Assembly (NCBI GenBank): GCA_963457665.1
Contig: OY735203.1
Coordinates: forward strand, 5,961,857-6,025,856
Length of the DNA stretch: 64,000 bases
Direction of reading: 5' to 3'
From: Thysanoteuthis rhombus
Taxonomy: Eukaryota; Mollusca; Cephalopoda; Oegopsida; Thysanoteuthidae
A program made the position numbers and the translations under genes. A model generated the notes under the pieces. It was not told where the DNA came from. It did no database searches and saw only the letters and a list, made by a program, of their open reading frames with translations. This document shows, piece after piece, positions 1 to 12,239 of this stretch. Every line of letters begins with the position of its first letter. Position 1 is the first letter of the stretch.

Positions 1-77
1 ATACACTTATCTGAATGTCACCAAAATATCAGATAAGATTCCGATTGTAGTCTTAATTTTATTGTTTTAGCCCCAGT

Positions 78-545
78 AGGTTGTTATGGGATGGCAAGTC
101 TTCGACAGAGCAAGCTCAACTTTCAAGAACCAGATGATCCCAATAATCCCAAACAGAAGAGTATACAACCAATGCATTCTCCTGGTAGTCACTTATGGAG
201 CTGAAACATGGAACCTAACCAAGAGACAGACCTACAAACTTAGAAGTATACAACATGCGCATGAGAGAATCATGCTCAACCTTGCATGGAGAGGCCACAA
301 GATAGCACAGTATATCAGGAAGAAAATGGGTGTCTGTGACATCATAGAAACTATTTAAAAAAAAAAAATCAAATGGTAATGGGCAGGCAATGTTACAAGA
401 ATGAAAGATAACTGATGGACACGTGGATCCCCAGAGATCAAACAAGAAACTTTGGCCAACAGAACACAAGATGGAAAGATGAACTAGACAGATTCAAGAA
501 ATACTGGCTCTGCAAAGCCCATGGTAGAGAATTTTTTGATTGAAA
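78..545 (+). mobile_element. 5'-truncated RTE-type LINE, 3' part of the reverse transcriptase ORF (family C)
   Basis: Best-preserved reading frame of this family in the window. From about 86 to 355 it reads as the C-terminal part of a non-LTR reverse transcriptase: VVTYGAETWNLTKRQ, then RAHERIM-like and IAQYIRKKMGVCDIIETI. After a poly-A insertion near 357 the diverged remainder (WQWAGHV-like region, W.PRD, RW.DEL..F..YW) continues to about 530. The 5' end is missing, which is usual for LINE insertions. Multiple stops after 355 make it inactive. Six more copies of this family lie in the window. Confidence 0.8.
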
Positions 546-555
546 GATAATTAAA

Positions 556-690
556 TGGGTCTGGTTACTGACTCAATAGAAACACTCACATGACCGACAT
601 CTTTTGGCTGCATGTTTTATCTAGGGAGGTGATCAATTAAAAAAAGGGGTTGATCAATGAATCAGTTACTTCTCAATTTTATCGAATCCA
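556..690 (+). repeat. Interspersed repeat family A, first segment
   Basis: Family A is the commonest repeat here. Its start reads ctggtta.t.actcaatagaaa, then tcacatgacc.acatcttt, ggctgcatg, then paired tgatcaat words separated by an A-rich stretch (ggtgatcaatt...ggttgatcaatgaatcag) and ttacttctc. This copy stops after the first segment. Confidence 0.65.
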
Positions 691-1122
691 TAAAAAGGCT
701 GATTTATTCCCCCGCCCCCTCAAAAAAACAACAAATAAAAAAACAAACAAAACCAAGGAACTGTTTCAGCGTAAATGTTCATTGAACTTCACCCTCTAAA
801 ATATTCTTGCAGGGAATTCCTGAAATATTTTTTCTAGGTATAAGATTGAATATTTAGATTGTCAGCCCTCTAGCTTCGTTGATAAGCATCACACGTACAT
901 AGCTAAGTGGTTAATCAACCAGGCAGAATCACTTAAAAAGTGTAGAAAGCTCTGTTAACCTATGATGACAGTTTCTGAAAAGTAATTTTTGAGGATCTTA
1001 CCTCTGGCTCCTTCCAAGCGTGACCAATTAATAAAGGAGTCATATTTCAAGTCCTATACATCTTTTAAATCTGTTGTGTATAATTCAGGTCCATGTCCAA
1101 AAACAAATGCTAAAAAGGCTGA

Positions 1123-1124
<2 letters not shown>

Positions 1125-1153
<29 letters not shown>
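1125..1153. repeat. (TA)n microsatellite
   Basis: Perfect run of about 14 repeats. Confidence 0.95.
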
Positions 1154-1769
1154 ACAATATTGAAATATGTCTTCATACTGCTACACAACAGGTCGACCAT
1201 CTTCAATTAGGCTTCATGCTAATTTGGTGCATTTTTTATTTGGGCCGCACAAAATTTCAACATTAAGCATTATTTTCAGCATGTTTAGCCAGTTTTTAAC
1301 TATTTTTAACAATTTTTGGCAAATATAGCCATTCAAAACTTGATATTGCCATGAAATGGTTAACTTTGTTTTCAGACACTTTTCCAAGGTTGATTCAGTG
1401 ATCTGACAACACTCAAAATAAATAGCTACATTTATCAAGAAAATGATATTCTCAAAATATTCTCTTAATCTCTTTGATGCAGTCAGTTGCCACACTAATT
1501 ATAATAAAATCAGTTTCATGGACAGACAAGTCATCTTCTGAGTTGATCGGTAAAATATCAAAATTCAGACCTCTCATTTTGGTTGAGAGTTCTCACTTTA
1601 TCTCAAGTTCCCTCTTGTTATAGAGTTTCATCTTCAGGAAACCCATTTTAACCAACAAGCTCTGATTGCACTGAAAGCTAAGATAGTAGGGCCTGGGTGA
1701 AATATTTTCTGCTGATCCTGTGCAACATGCTTCATTGCCTTCTGTTACCATCTGCAAACTTATGTTCTT

Positions 1770-2150
1770 TTGAAAAAACATGGAACCTAACCAAGAGACA
1801 AGTGCTCATGAAAGAATTATGCTGGGACTCACATGGAGAGACCACAAGACAGCACAGTACATCTGAAAGAAGACAGGAATCAGGGACATCATAGAATCCA
1901 TTAAAAATCTCAAATGGCAGTGGGTTAGCCATGTTGCAAGAATGGCAGACAACCAATGGACATCGGGACTCATGACATGGATCCCCAGAGATCACATGCG
2001 CAACCAAGGCCGGCAGAGTATTAGATGGAGAGACAAGCTAGACAAATTCAGGAAGTACTGGTTTTGCGATGCCCATGATGGGGAATTATGGTAAATCCTG
2101 GGGAAGGTTTATGTCCAATGACAGACGTTCAAAGACTGATGATGAGATTC
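1770..2150 (+). mobile_element. Truncated RTE-type LINE tail (family C)
   Basis: Begins inside the TWNLTKRQ segment at about 1780 and runs through the GHVARMADNQW and W.PRDHM regions to the tail tcaaagactgatgatgaga near 2145, the short-repeat 3' end typical of RTE-clade LINEs. An internal deletion joins TKRQ directly to the HERIM region. Confidence 0.75.
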
Positions 2151-2431
2151 TCTGTTAAAGCCATGTTGTTGGATATATTACAATGGCTTCATATCTTAAA
2201 AACTGATCAATTGTATCATGAAAATTAATAGAATCTGATTGAAACAAAAGATAGATTGTGTAGAATGGCAGTAAAGTGAAAGAAGTGCCACCCAAAGTGA
2301 AAATTCAACACATATTTTGGGGGCAACTGATGGTATACTTTCTTAATTCTGACAAAATTATGGGTAGACATTTCTCATACTAATTTTCAGAGTGGCCTCA
2401 ATTGGTGATGTGTTTTGAGTCATGTAATTTC

Positions 2432-2873
2432 CCCTTTGATAATATCTAAGCCAGACTGTTGGTGCAAAGATGATGAGCCTAAAGCAAGATCTTTAAAAAA
2501 ATCCCATATATACAGTATACAGTTCAATGGCCTTCAGATGAACTATCGGAAGATAATGGTGGTAAACAGAATTTTTCATATGCTACTGACACTAAATAAT
2601 TTGATTTTGGTGATAAATATTCCTTTCCTTGTTAGGCATGGATTTCCATACTTTACACTCAGCCAACATTACTATGGGCTGTCTCAGTTCCCAACAGTGT
2701 TCCCTGTCTATGATCTGGACTTTTCGTCCTGAGAGGATAGTGTACACCTTTCTCTCCCTAGATATGGTCAGCCATACCTGATCTTTCTATTTCCTCTTTG
2801 GTAATATCTAAGCCAGACTGTTGGTGTCAAAGATGATGAGCCTAAAGCTAGATCTTTAAAAAAATCCCATTTA
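2432..2873 (+). repeat. Local direct duplication, two 80-base copies
   Basis: 2432-2510 and 2793-2873 share taatatctaagccagactgt, gatgatgagcctaaag and agatctttaaaaaaatccca, differing at a few positions. 280 bases of unrelated sequence lie between. Confidence 0.85.
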
Positions 2874-2879
2874 TGCAGA

Positions 2880-4110
2880 AGCACTTATGATGCAATTTGA
2901 GCATGGACCCCAATCTTCAAAACATTAAATTTTGCTCTCAAAAATGCAAACCCCTTGGAAATGTTATGCACTGGGTCCAATCAGATGAATTTCAAGTATT
3001 TCAAGCTTGGATCATGTCCTGAATATTTGCCCCCACTATCACCAAAGAGAAGCAAATCAAATTGTTCAATCATTAGATTTTGATTGTGTTGTTAAAAAGA
3101 CTGCAATCAAAGGGAAAAAGAGTTATGAGTTCCATGTATTGACTACTGCAATTTTTTTGTCTCATTCATTTCCTTGGCCAATACTCAGGACACTTTTTTT
3201 TCTTGCTTCCTCCTCTCATTTGTCAGCACTTTGTAGAAATTCACTGCATGTATATCTAAGCTTCATCAAAATGTAACCTCCACGATTTCCAAGAGATTTT
3301 ATTCTTCTATCTCCCTGCCGCACTAGCCTCATCTTACCCACTACGGATTTCAGCACAAATAACAATGGTTGGTCTTAATGTTGGATGGGAGTTCTCTGCT
3401 GCGCCCATGTATGTCACATTAACAGTAAATGATTCTGATGGATTACTTATTTTACACCTATCTTCACTTGCCTTTGGGAATGGCATCAAGCATTCTCCAC
3501 ACAGCAAAGAGGAAAAATTTAATCAAAGTTTGTAAAAAAAAAGAAATTTTGTTACAAAGCAGTCTCACTTATAACAGGTGTAGCAAATTATGGACCCAAC
3601 CTCCACATTGTATCAGGTTTACAGTATGTACATGGGAAAAATTGCCGAACCCTTCGCCAACCTATCTTCATGTTAATAACTGTTTTCTAAATAATAGACA
3701 ATGAAATGATTTGTTTTCCTGACAATCTTCGGATAATCTAAAATAGTTGCCAGACAGTATTTGTGGGATCAGGTGGCTTCGAAACTTCTTCTCAAATCTT
3801 AGTTTTGTTAAGCCTAATACTATGCATAGATTGAATTATTCCCGCAAGTAATGAACAGCTCGTATGATCAACTGATATTCTTTAGCAATAGATTTGCATA
3901 GCATTGTCTGAGCATTATATCATTACAACATGCTTGTAACTTTTTTAGATGATAGACGACAGCTAAACAAACCAGCCACAGGGAAATTTAGATTCAAGCC
4001 TTTCACATGGTTATTGATGCCAAAAGCATAAACTGTTTCAAACCATGAACTAAAACATTCAACATATGTTCCTTCTGTTTTAAAGCGATTCTAGTAGTGT
4101 TATTGGCTGT
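2880..4110. other. No gene recognised
   Basis: AT-rich, no repeat of the families above and no exon-like stretch that I can support. Short ORFs (for example 2415-2732, 3007-3276) lack codon structure and known motifs. Confidence 0.4.
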
Positions 4111-4132
4111 ATATATATATATATATATATAT
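4111..4132. repeat. (TA)n microsatellite
   Basis: About 11 repeats, followed by gtatgcatgtaag. Confidence 0.9.
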
Positions 4133-4179
4133 GTATGCATGTAAGTAACAAATTCCATTGGTGTGTAGCCCTTATATCA

Positions 4180-4475
4180 AGGAGAAACATTTGGAGTTTT
4201 TTTTCCCTTAGTTTTCCCATCAAAATTTGGGGGGGGGGGGCAATTTATAATTTAAGTTTATGTTAAATTGATCCTTTAATTTATACCTGGTAGCATTCAT
4301 TATTTAAAATTCTGACTTCTTTAGTGATCGACACCCAGCAAAAGGCAAGAGAAGTAATTTATTCATTGATCAACCCTTTTAAAATTTTCTTTCATTTGGT
4401 AGCGTGCCATGGGGGTGATCAAAAATGTTGGTCACATGATGGTTTCTATTGAATTACTAACCAGACCTGTTCCAA
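4180..4475 (-). repeat. Family A copy, minus strand
   Basis: In reverse: ggtctggttagtaattcaat, catcatgtgacc, paired tgatca words, gggtgtcgatcact, taccaggtataaatta, cataaactta, ending at a G10/C10 run (4230-4240). It shows that family A continues past the first segment to a homopolymer C tract. The site shared with right-hand copies as gacgg is gatgg here. Confidence 0.65.
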
Positions 4476-4613
4476 ATTTTCTTTTACTACATATTGGGTA
4501 ATAGTTTGGAACTTCATCTGTGACAAAATTACAATTCCCCTATAAGTATAAACAAATCTCCTCTAGCTATTACACTTTTTATCCCACCAGACCAGTCTCT
4601 TTTCACACTAACC

Positions 4614-4615
<2 letters not shown>

Positions 4616-4659
<44 letters not shown>
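4616..4659. repeat. (TA)n microsatellite
   Basis: About 21 repeats. Confidence 0.95.
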
Positions 4660-4662
<3 letters not shown>

Positions 4663-6030
4663 CTGTGGTGTATGGTGATTGTCATAGGACATGTACTATG
4701 ATACTGAACATATTCTGACATAAGTATCACTTAAAAATAAACAGAAACCAAACTATGTCTATGGATAGAAAGTATTGCAAATCTCAAATGATGTACAACT
4801 TAATGCATAAATAAACTGATTTTTCTAATACTCTATAAATTGTAAAGTGATGAATTTTATCTTATGCTTATAAAAAGAAAAAAAATAGCACTGGATAATT
4901 TATTTACTTACTAAATTTACTTATATATTGACAAATATTTTATGATCACAAACTATGATATATTTAAGAATAAAAAATACTCCAAATAATTTGAAACATT
5001 CCAAATATTCAGGTTTGTATTTTTCTCAACAGAAATTCATTTATAAAAGGGATATAATTATAGTTTTACTGAAATCCAATCATTAAGTGATCTAGGAGTA
5101 ATTTTTCTAGAGAGTTCTAATCCAAATCATTGTGTCACTTTGCTAATGCAATGTGAACGATTTCTTGAGGACAAAAATATCTGGTTCTGCACATTTGACA
5201 AATGATTTTTATATCAGAATTTCCTATCATCATTCTTGTCATGAATGGCACAAGATTATTACAACAAAAGTTATGTTCACAAGTTTTGAGTGTTTTTATG
5301 AACACATCATTTTGTCATGAGAGCTGAAAATAATACCATGATACACACCCGGAAAGAATAATTCTTAGATTTGGAAACCAATTGCGATCAGGTTATATAA
5401 GGATACCAGGAGAACTGAATTATAAACGGATTCATTTTCAGAAAATTTTCAACAGATTTATACATAGAATTTCTCACTGTGGAAATGAACTCAGGATGTG
5501 TTGCAATATGTTCACTTTCTGCTTCTAAGTTGATATTTTGCTTATCAGAGCATACAAAAGTATTAATAATTGCCATATATCCTATGTATATTCCAGAGAT
5601 ATATAAATTTTATGCAGATGTTAAGTATCATATTGTCATGAATTTATAGAGGTGACTAAACACTAAAAGAAAAAAATCATCTTTGAATGGACATTATCTG
5701 AGTGCACACTTTGATTTGGAAAGAAATGATAAATTAGAGATAGCACACCCTCTTCATCCATCCTACGGACCAGTGTCCTGCACCTCTCAACACCATCCCA
5801 ACCTCTGACAACACAACTTAACATATCATAATCACCAGTTTAGCAGTCGGAGCACTCAAAATTTTTTCAAAAATAAATAGTAATTACTTTATCTTATTTC
5901 AACTTAAGGTTTTCATACAAACACACTACTTTCAGGTAGTGGAGGAAACCCGTGATAATAATGTTGTGTGATTAAGAAAAAACTTGACAAAAACATAATC
6001 AACCATAGAATAACTGACCATCAGTCGATA
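4660..6030. other. No gene or recognised repeat
   Basis: AT-rich unique-looking sequence, intron- or intergenic-like. Confidence 0.4.
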
Positions 6031-6450
6031 ATTGAACAACCATAACATCAAAATTCAAAGTCATGTAAAAAAAAAAAACAAAAAAAAACAAAAAAAAAAA
6101 GAAATTCCATCAAAAAATAGATATGTCATAAGAAGAATTTACTCTGACCATAACTGGCATTTACCACTGGAAAACTAAGATAGAGTATTGAAACATATAG
6201 AAACTTCTAGATTCTGGAAAATATCTCAAATATTGATGAAAAAACAAAACATCTGGACTTTGTATTATCTAGATGTTATTAATCAACCTGACAAAATAAA
6301 ATCCTCCCGAAAGTTCAAAGAAGTTTTTCTCCCCAAAACATACCATTTTCAGAAGGGGTCTATTGGAGTACTGATGCCAATTTTCAAGGCTGGAGACAAA
6401 ATGGTATGGCCAGGAGTGCTAAAACACATGCATGTATAAAAAGGTATTGA
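6030..6450 (+). repeat. Interspersed repeat family D, best copy
   Basis: Blocks in order: attgaacaaccataacatca, aattcaaagtcatgta, A-rich run, cataagaagaatttactctg, cttctagattctggaaaata, ctagatgttattaatcaacc, cattttcagaaggggtctat, tggagtactgatgccaattt, gacaaaatggtatggccagg and agtgctaaaacacatgcatg. No protein similarity. Ends near 6450 with aaaaaggtattgaata. Confidence 0.6.
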
Positions 6451-6533
6451 ATACTTTGCCACTACAGTTGTTCAATTCACTATATTGTCTCAAGAAGCAT
6501 TTGCCCTAAAAGTAGAAATAAACAAAATATAAA

Positions 6534-6665
6534 CAGGTCTGGTTAGTCACTCAATAGAAACTTGTAAGACCAACATCTTTTGGCTGCCTATTATGTCAAA
6601 GGTGATCAATGAATAAGGTATTTCTCTAATTTATGTTGGGCAGTGACCTCTAAAATAGTAAGAAA
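6534..6665 (+). repeat. Family A copy
   Basis: First segment with one of the two tgatcaat words deleted: ggtctggttagtcactcaat ... gaccaacatcttttggctgc ... ggtgatcaatgaataaggta ... gggcagtgacctctaaaata. Confidence 0.65.
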
Positions 6666-7059
6666 TTGTAACCTTTGTCTAAAATCTATTAAGGAATCAG
6701 TGATTTTCAAAAAAACAATATTTTTCTTGCATAAGTAGTAAATGTTTGAATTTAACTACCTACCTACCTACCTAATAAGGAGTGATGTGAAATGAAATCC
6801 ATTCCAATCGAATTTTTTTTTTTAACCAACTGCCAATCATATGTCCGAGGTACATTACTGTATTTTCGGCGGGGGGGGGGGGATTATATACATATATATA
6901 AATAAATTTATTTCCAGCTCTACTCTAAAACAACTTAACTTTAAGAGTAAAAAAGTTGTATGTTTTGAGCACTATGAAATGAATCCATTACATTTCAGAA
7001 GGGGCTTCTTATTATCAATATATTATCACATGTTATACTGCTTGCCTGATTTGTACTAC

Positions 7060-7083
7060 ATATATATATATATATATATATAT
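7060..7083. repeat. (TA)n microsatellite
   Basis: About 12 repeats. Confidence 0.9.
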
Positions 7084-7814
7084 GTATATTTTGCAAGTAC
7101 CTAAAGAGAGACCACTTCTTCCTCCTCCCACTACTGCAGATGGTGGATATATCATTGACCATATGATCCTTGGTTTTCAGCCACGTACTCCTTGTAAACA
7201 GAAGAGATATTTTTTTTTTGTAGGAAGCAATTCAAGTCAGACAAGAATAAAACATGCAAGGGATAAAAGCTTGATAAATCATAGGTCTCCTATATTTCCT
7301 GCAATATTATACAATAACGGATATATTTATGCATAAATAAGTCAGCCTTTGGAATCATTTTTTGCCAATTGTGATAGTAAAGGTCTACTTATTGTGGATT
7401 TTCCTTCTTCAACAAATCTCACTAGACGTTTGTTGAGGCCTCCCTCAAAGAACCAAGACCCTGAGGCCTCCAAAATCTCAAGCCAAGCCCCTGAAAACAT
7501 GATCTAAGTTGAACTTTTTCTTTGAACCAAGAAGGAGACTGAGGAAAAAAAAAAAACAAAAGAAAAATGGACACTCATGCTGGTAATCATGCTTTTATTC
7601 CAATTAGGAATAAAAAACATTTGAAATGTCTCAAGAGAAAAAACCTGGTACATTCTACTCAGATATTTATAATTAGAAATACCAATGAATCAAAGAGAGT
7701 AGCATTAATCATTATCAAGGGACTATGTTGATTTGATATCTACACTTCATTCAAACAAAGCAAGTTCTTGAAAGCTGTGTACAGTTGTGGATGAGAGGAA
7801 AAGATTCATATTGG

Positions 7815-8110
7815 GAGTATAATATCCATACCTTGCATAAATGAATCACCCGAGCCCATGTAGGTACCAAAATTAATCATTTAAGAAATAGATCTATTAT
7901 ATAAAATTACCCGTACAAGATTGGGTATTGTTGGTAGAAAATTATCATAGAAATGTTCATTAAAAAGCTTGTGAAAAAAAAGAAAAGATGGTGCTTAGTG
8001 GTGTACTCATGCAAATTTTCAAGATTGTAGCCCAAAAATTGTAATCAAAAATTCCTTGAGACGCCTAGCACTAAGGTTCCAATAGGTGATAGGCATCATT
8101 CAGGGGGAAA
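7815..8110 (-). repeat. Interspersed repeat family B, minus strand
   Basis: In reverse the family begins with an a-rich, tRNA-like-sized head, then cattttggg-type word, ttg.aaatttgcatgagtac, accactaagcacc and a long body to ggtgattcatttatgcaagg. Here: gccttgcataaatgaatca equivalent at 7831-7850, ttgggtattgttggtaga (7923), gtggtgtactcatgcaaatt (8000) and aattgtaatca (8037). Confidence 0.6.
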
Positions 8111-9280
8111 AAAAAAAAATAAATAAATATTTTCAAATAAATTAAAAATCAAATTTTGGATACAATTTTTTCTTCTTTATCTCATAACCTTTTTTATGTA
8201 CATTAAGGCTGTAGCAAGATGTATTCAAATCAAGAATTTGATCTTTTATTTAATTAAAAAACATTTTATTTTAAATAGTGCTGATCGCATTTTTGGAACC
8301 ACACTATTCATATATTGATACAAATATTTATGTTTAAGGTGTATTCGCTTGAGCATAAGAATTATTTCTTTATCATTGAAGAACATACAAATAGCTGACT
8401 CTATTGAATTGGTTTTAGACCTCAAATATTCCAAGTCTTTGAAGATGTTTCCATTTCACTTTGAATATAAAATCAAAGAATTTTTTTTCTTTGTATGCAA
8501 TTCAAAACAACGAAGTGTCTCAACTGCCATTTGCATAAATGGTATCCAAGTAATTAGCTGAATATCTTGAAATAGTTCAAAAGATCATCATAGATGTCGT
8601 ATTTCAATTCTTGGAGAATTGTGGTGTCGGTAAATACACAAAGACGAAATGTAATCACCAGAATTATTTGAAGTATTGCCAAAACAAAATTTCTTTTATA
8701 AGAAATTTCAATAACAATGACTTTCGGATGAATCAGTAGTTAACTTTGTTAGACTGATGCTGAATTTCTGTGTTCATTGAAAACATATATTATGCCACCA
8801 GGCACATATGCACATGACATTTAAAAGACAATATTCATTCCTAAACACACAAGCAAATGAAACATTTACACCAAAAGCAATGTATGATTAATTCTTAGCT
8901 TGAGAATCAAATCCAATATTGCCACCTCTATTGTGTTAGAGTAGCACACGTCTCCATTATGCTAATGTAGTTGTAAAAAATATTTACTCAGAGCCTTCAC
9001 CAATATAGTGATTTACATGCTGATTTTCCAAGATGTTAATATGAAGTTTACATTTCCCTTCTTCTAAGATAACATTGGCAAATATTCTCTGATGTACGAA
9101 GCATCATTTACCGAGGGGAAATTTTACGAAGTTATGGGTGAGTTCTTTTATCACGTCTCTTGCATATGGAAAGTCTTTTGTTGAGGAAGGCAAAAGGCCT
9201 GATTACATGATTTTGCCCAAATTTGAATTATCACCTTCCCCCGGCTTGTACACCTATGAATATGTATATAAGTGAACTAT
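8110..9280. other. No gene or recognised repeat
   Basis: AT-rich. The 60-70 codon ORFs on both strands at 8246-8561 overlap and have no recognisable content. Confidence 0.4.
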
Positions 9281-9535
9281 AGGGAATGAGACAGTTTCAG
9301 AAGTAAAAGTATAGAGATTTTATTTGGTAATAAATTTATTCATAAATTAATTAATATGCTATAAATTTTCAGGAAGGTTTCCCATCTTAAGTGGCATATG
9401 TGTACTTTCAAGTGGTTAAAAGTTTGGGTTTCCGAAGAAAACAAATTTAGCATCAGATGTTTTAACTTATATCCTACCTCTGATTCCTCATCCACCCGAG
9501 TGCTCTGTTCCTATAGAAGAGCATTGCATAAGCTT
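9280..9535 (+). repeat. Interspersed repeat family F, copy 1
   Basis: Shares ordered blocks with 41050-41250 and with the reverse complement of 48500-48690: gagacag.., tttatt.gtaat, a gg.tt.cccatctt block, then gtgtac.tt and gaaaacaaatttagcatcag. The segment 9482-9530 also matches 14198-14245 in reverse (aatgctctt, tagga, agagcact.). The 'cccatctt' plus dispersed inverted words resembles terminal regions of Penelope-like elements, but no protein is present. Confidence 0.55.
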
Positions 9536-9884
9536 ACAATGGATGAGTTACCTCACTTGAATACATATATTCATGAGAGCTTGTTTGATGACTAAATAAA
9601 TTCCTATTTATTGCCCCTGACCGATATTCAAACCCAATATAAACCAAAAGTGTCAAGCACAATCTTACCACCATTTCATCACCATTTAAGCAAATTTGTG
9701 ACTAAATGTTTGGACCTTTGGCCCTCTAGCTCCAATGGTATTGTTTGTAAGTGCAATACATAGATAGCCAGCCTAACTTGAAAACTGAAGAAACCTAAAT
9801 TGACAGTTTGTAATAGCCATTTTAAGTTGGGTGACCCATTCAAAAGAAAAGCAGTTATAAGTTTGCAGTTTTTAGAAACTCTAA

Positions 9885-10010
9885 GGTGACCAATTGCATT
9901 TGGTAGCATGCTGTATTGGTGTGATCAATCAAAAATATTGGAAGAAGTGGGGTGATCAACGAATTAGTTCTCTCACCTTTTGCTAGGCAGTGATGACTAT
10001 TTTTTTTTTT
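9885..10010 (+). repeat. Family A copy, truncated start
   Basis: Lacks the first 50 bases. It keeps gtgtgatcaatcaaaaatat, gggtgatcaacgaattagtt and ctaggcagtgatgact, followed by T10. Confidence 0.55.
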
Positions 10011-10239
10011 AATATCCGTGTATTCCAAATATTGTTTCATTTAAAGTTACCACTTTGATAAAGCCAAAAGGCAAAACTTGTTATATGTAAATTAAATTTT
10101 ATCCCACTAATTAGTTTTCTTTCCTTATTGTCGACTATATAAAAATAAAAAGCAGACAGACAAAGCCCCAGACGAAATTCAGGACATAAAGGAGGAAGGT
10201 AGGTATAAAAAACAAAAACATGATAGTCGTTGATCAATA

Positions 10240-11818
10240 TTCAATTAGCAAATAAACATCAGTTGCCTGAAAGAATGTTTTATCCTTAGATATGAGAAAG
10301 ATTTCTTGAAGATAGATATATATATGTGTGGTAGCAAATTTTACTGGCTTTGTGTGTGCTGCGATTACTGATAATTACCCATAGCAATGCTGAATTAGCA
10401 CTCAAAAGAAAACATTCTTGGTTCAATTTTGTATCCATCACGAATTCTGTATTTTATTATTAGAAAATTCTCGCTCCAAACTACACTTGTAACTTTGGAT
10501 ACGCTCTCAGTTTTGATCCTGGTAAAAAGTTGCCAGAAAAAAAAAAAAAAAAGCATCTGATTGTACTTTTCAGACCTCAAAATACTGGGACTTATTTCAG
10601 AGTAAGAATTTTCTTGTGTTATGATTTATGAAGAAATCTTGAACAGTTGATTCAGATGGCTCCTAAGATAGATTTTATTTCTCTTAAAAAGTTACCTTTT
10701 CCATCATTATACTCTCGTTGATTAACTCTTGAATTCATTTGAGTAAAAAAAGTAATTCAGGAGGAGCAACTTTTGATTGAACTGACACCCTTTTTTGTTG
10801 AATTTTTTTTTTATCCTATTCATTGAAGAGATCTATAGTAATTACAAGCAGCCTATGAATCTAAGACTTGAAAATGCCTTTTTCCCCTTTTATACATCAG
10901 AAAAATTATTCCTTTGCTCTATTATTTAAATCATATTGGCGTATAGGTTTTGGTGGATTCCAATCCATACATATAATGCAAGATGCATATCAATTACTGA
11001 AAAGATAAGAGCAATTCTTCCTTTCCAGAAATCACTGAATAAAATCCCTTACTTTGATGAACTCCAGAATTCAAAAAATCAGCTTTTGATCGCATGAGAT
11101 AAATATCTCTCAGGTGGAACAACTCAGTTGTGTTCTTATCTTAGTTGTTATAGTCCTAAAGAAAGAACAGTGATCAGGTTCAAGGCTCCAAAGTTCCCCT
11201 ATCTGATGGTCCATGTTGAAAAAGGTGTTGGTCAAGTACATCTAGATAAGTAATAAGTGGCATCACAAGAAATAATCAACTGTTCTCATAGATCGTTTCC
11301 CCAGAAGGTTATCAAATATAACAGGCATATAAAAGGCTGGGGGGCAGGTAGAATGGCTGAAATTTGAGTAACCACCAAGACGCTGACACTCTTTTCAATG
11401 GATTAACGTACAATACTGATAATCCCTCATGAAAGAATTCAAGCAGAATATGTTTTGGCTAACATTTTGGTTTTCAAACAAATTGTCTTTACTGTGTATT
11501 TGTTTGGAGTGAGGATTTTCAGACAAATATCTTTAATAAGCATTTGTAATAAATGACTAGTTTCTAAAATATTCAACAATAACTTCAAAAGCTAATGTAC
11601 AGGGTGAGCGTAAAGTCTGTCTTGAGGATACCATTTTGATTCTAGTGATTAGTGCATCATCCCTAAGAGAAAAAAAAAAAAAAAAGATTCCAGATTGTTC
11701 GTCATCATTGTGAATACTTGTGTGTTCTTCATCCAACAGTTATTTCTATCAAGGGTGTTTTATTACTTTTCACCGTAAATGAGCTTACATGTACATTTGA
11801 GTATGATAATAAATTTCT
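10240..11818. other. No gene recognised; one transposon-end-like word
   Basis: At 11599-11625 acagggtgagcgtaaagtct resembles the ACAGGGTG start of some Tc1/mariner-type elements, but no transposase or partner end is visible. Confidence 0.35.
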
Positions 11819-12235
11819 TTATATTATAATGAAATTCTCATTTGAAGCGATCTGTCTTTACACGGTTATTATATCACTTGACCTAGACAATGTAAATAGA
11901 ATAAACAAAGAAATGAAAGAAAATGGGGCTGCTGCAGAAATTTAATCAAACCTGCAACCAATATGGTAGCCACTTCAATGTACTGCTGTGCTTAACTGAG
12001 CTAAATTGTGGCCCAAATAAGTGTTTTCTGTCCCAATTTTCATCTCATTTATTCTTGGTCAATATCAGCTCTATTCGTTTTTTTTTTCAATGCAAAAGTC
12101 ATGCATTGAGTTAAAGATATATGACCCAATAGAATAATAAATTCAGTTATATTACATTGAAACATTTATTTGGAATGATCTATCATTACGTAGGCAATGT
12201 ATCACTTGGCCTAGACAACGTAGATAGTATAAAAT
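11819..12235 (+). repeat. Local direct duplication, two diverged copies
   Basis: 11819-11900 and 12146-12235 share the order atta.a.tgaaa, gaa.cgatct.tc, tatcacttg.cctagacaa and gta.atagaataaa-like end. Confidence 0.65.
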
Positions 12236-12239
12236 GACA

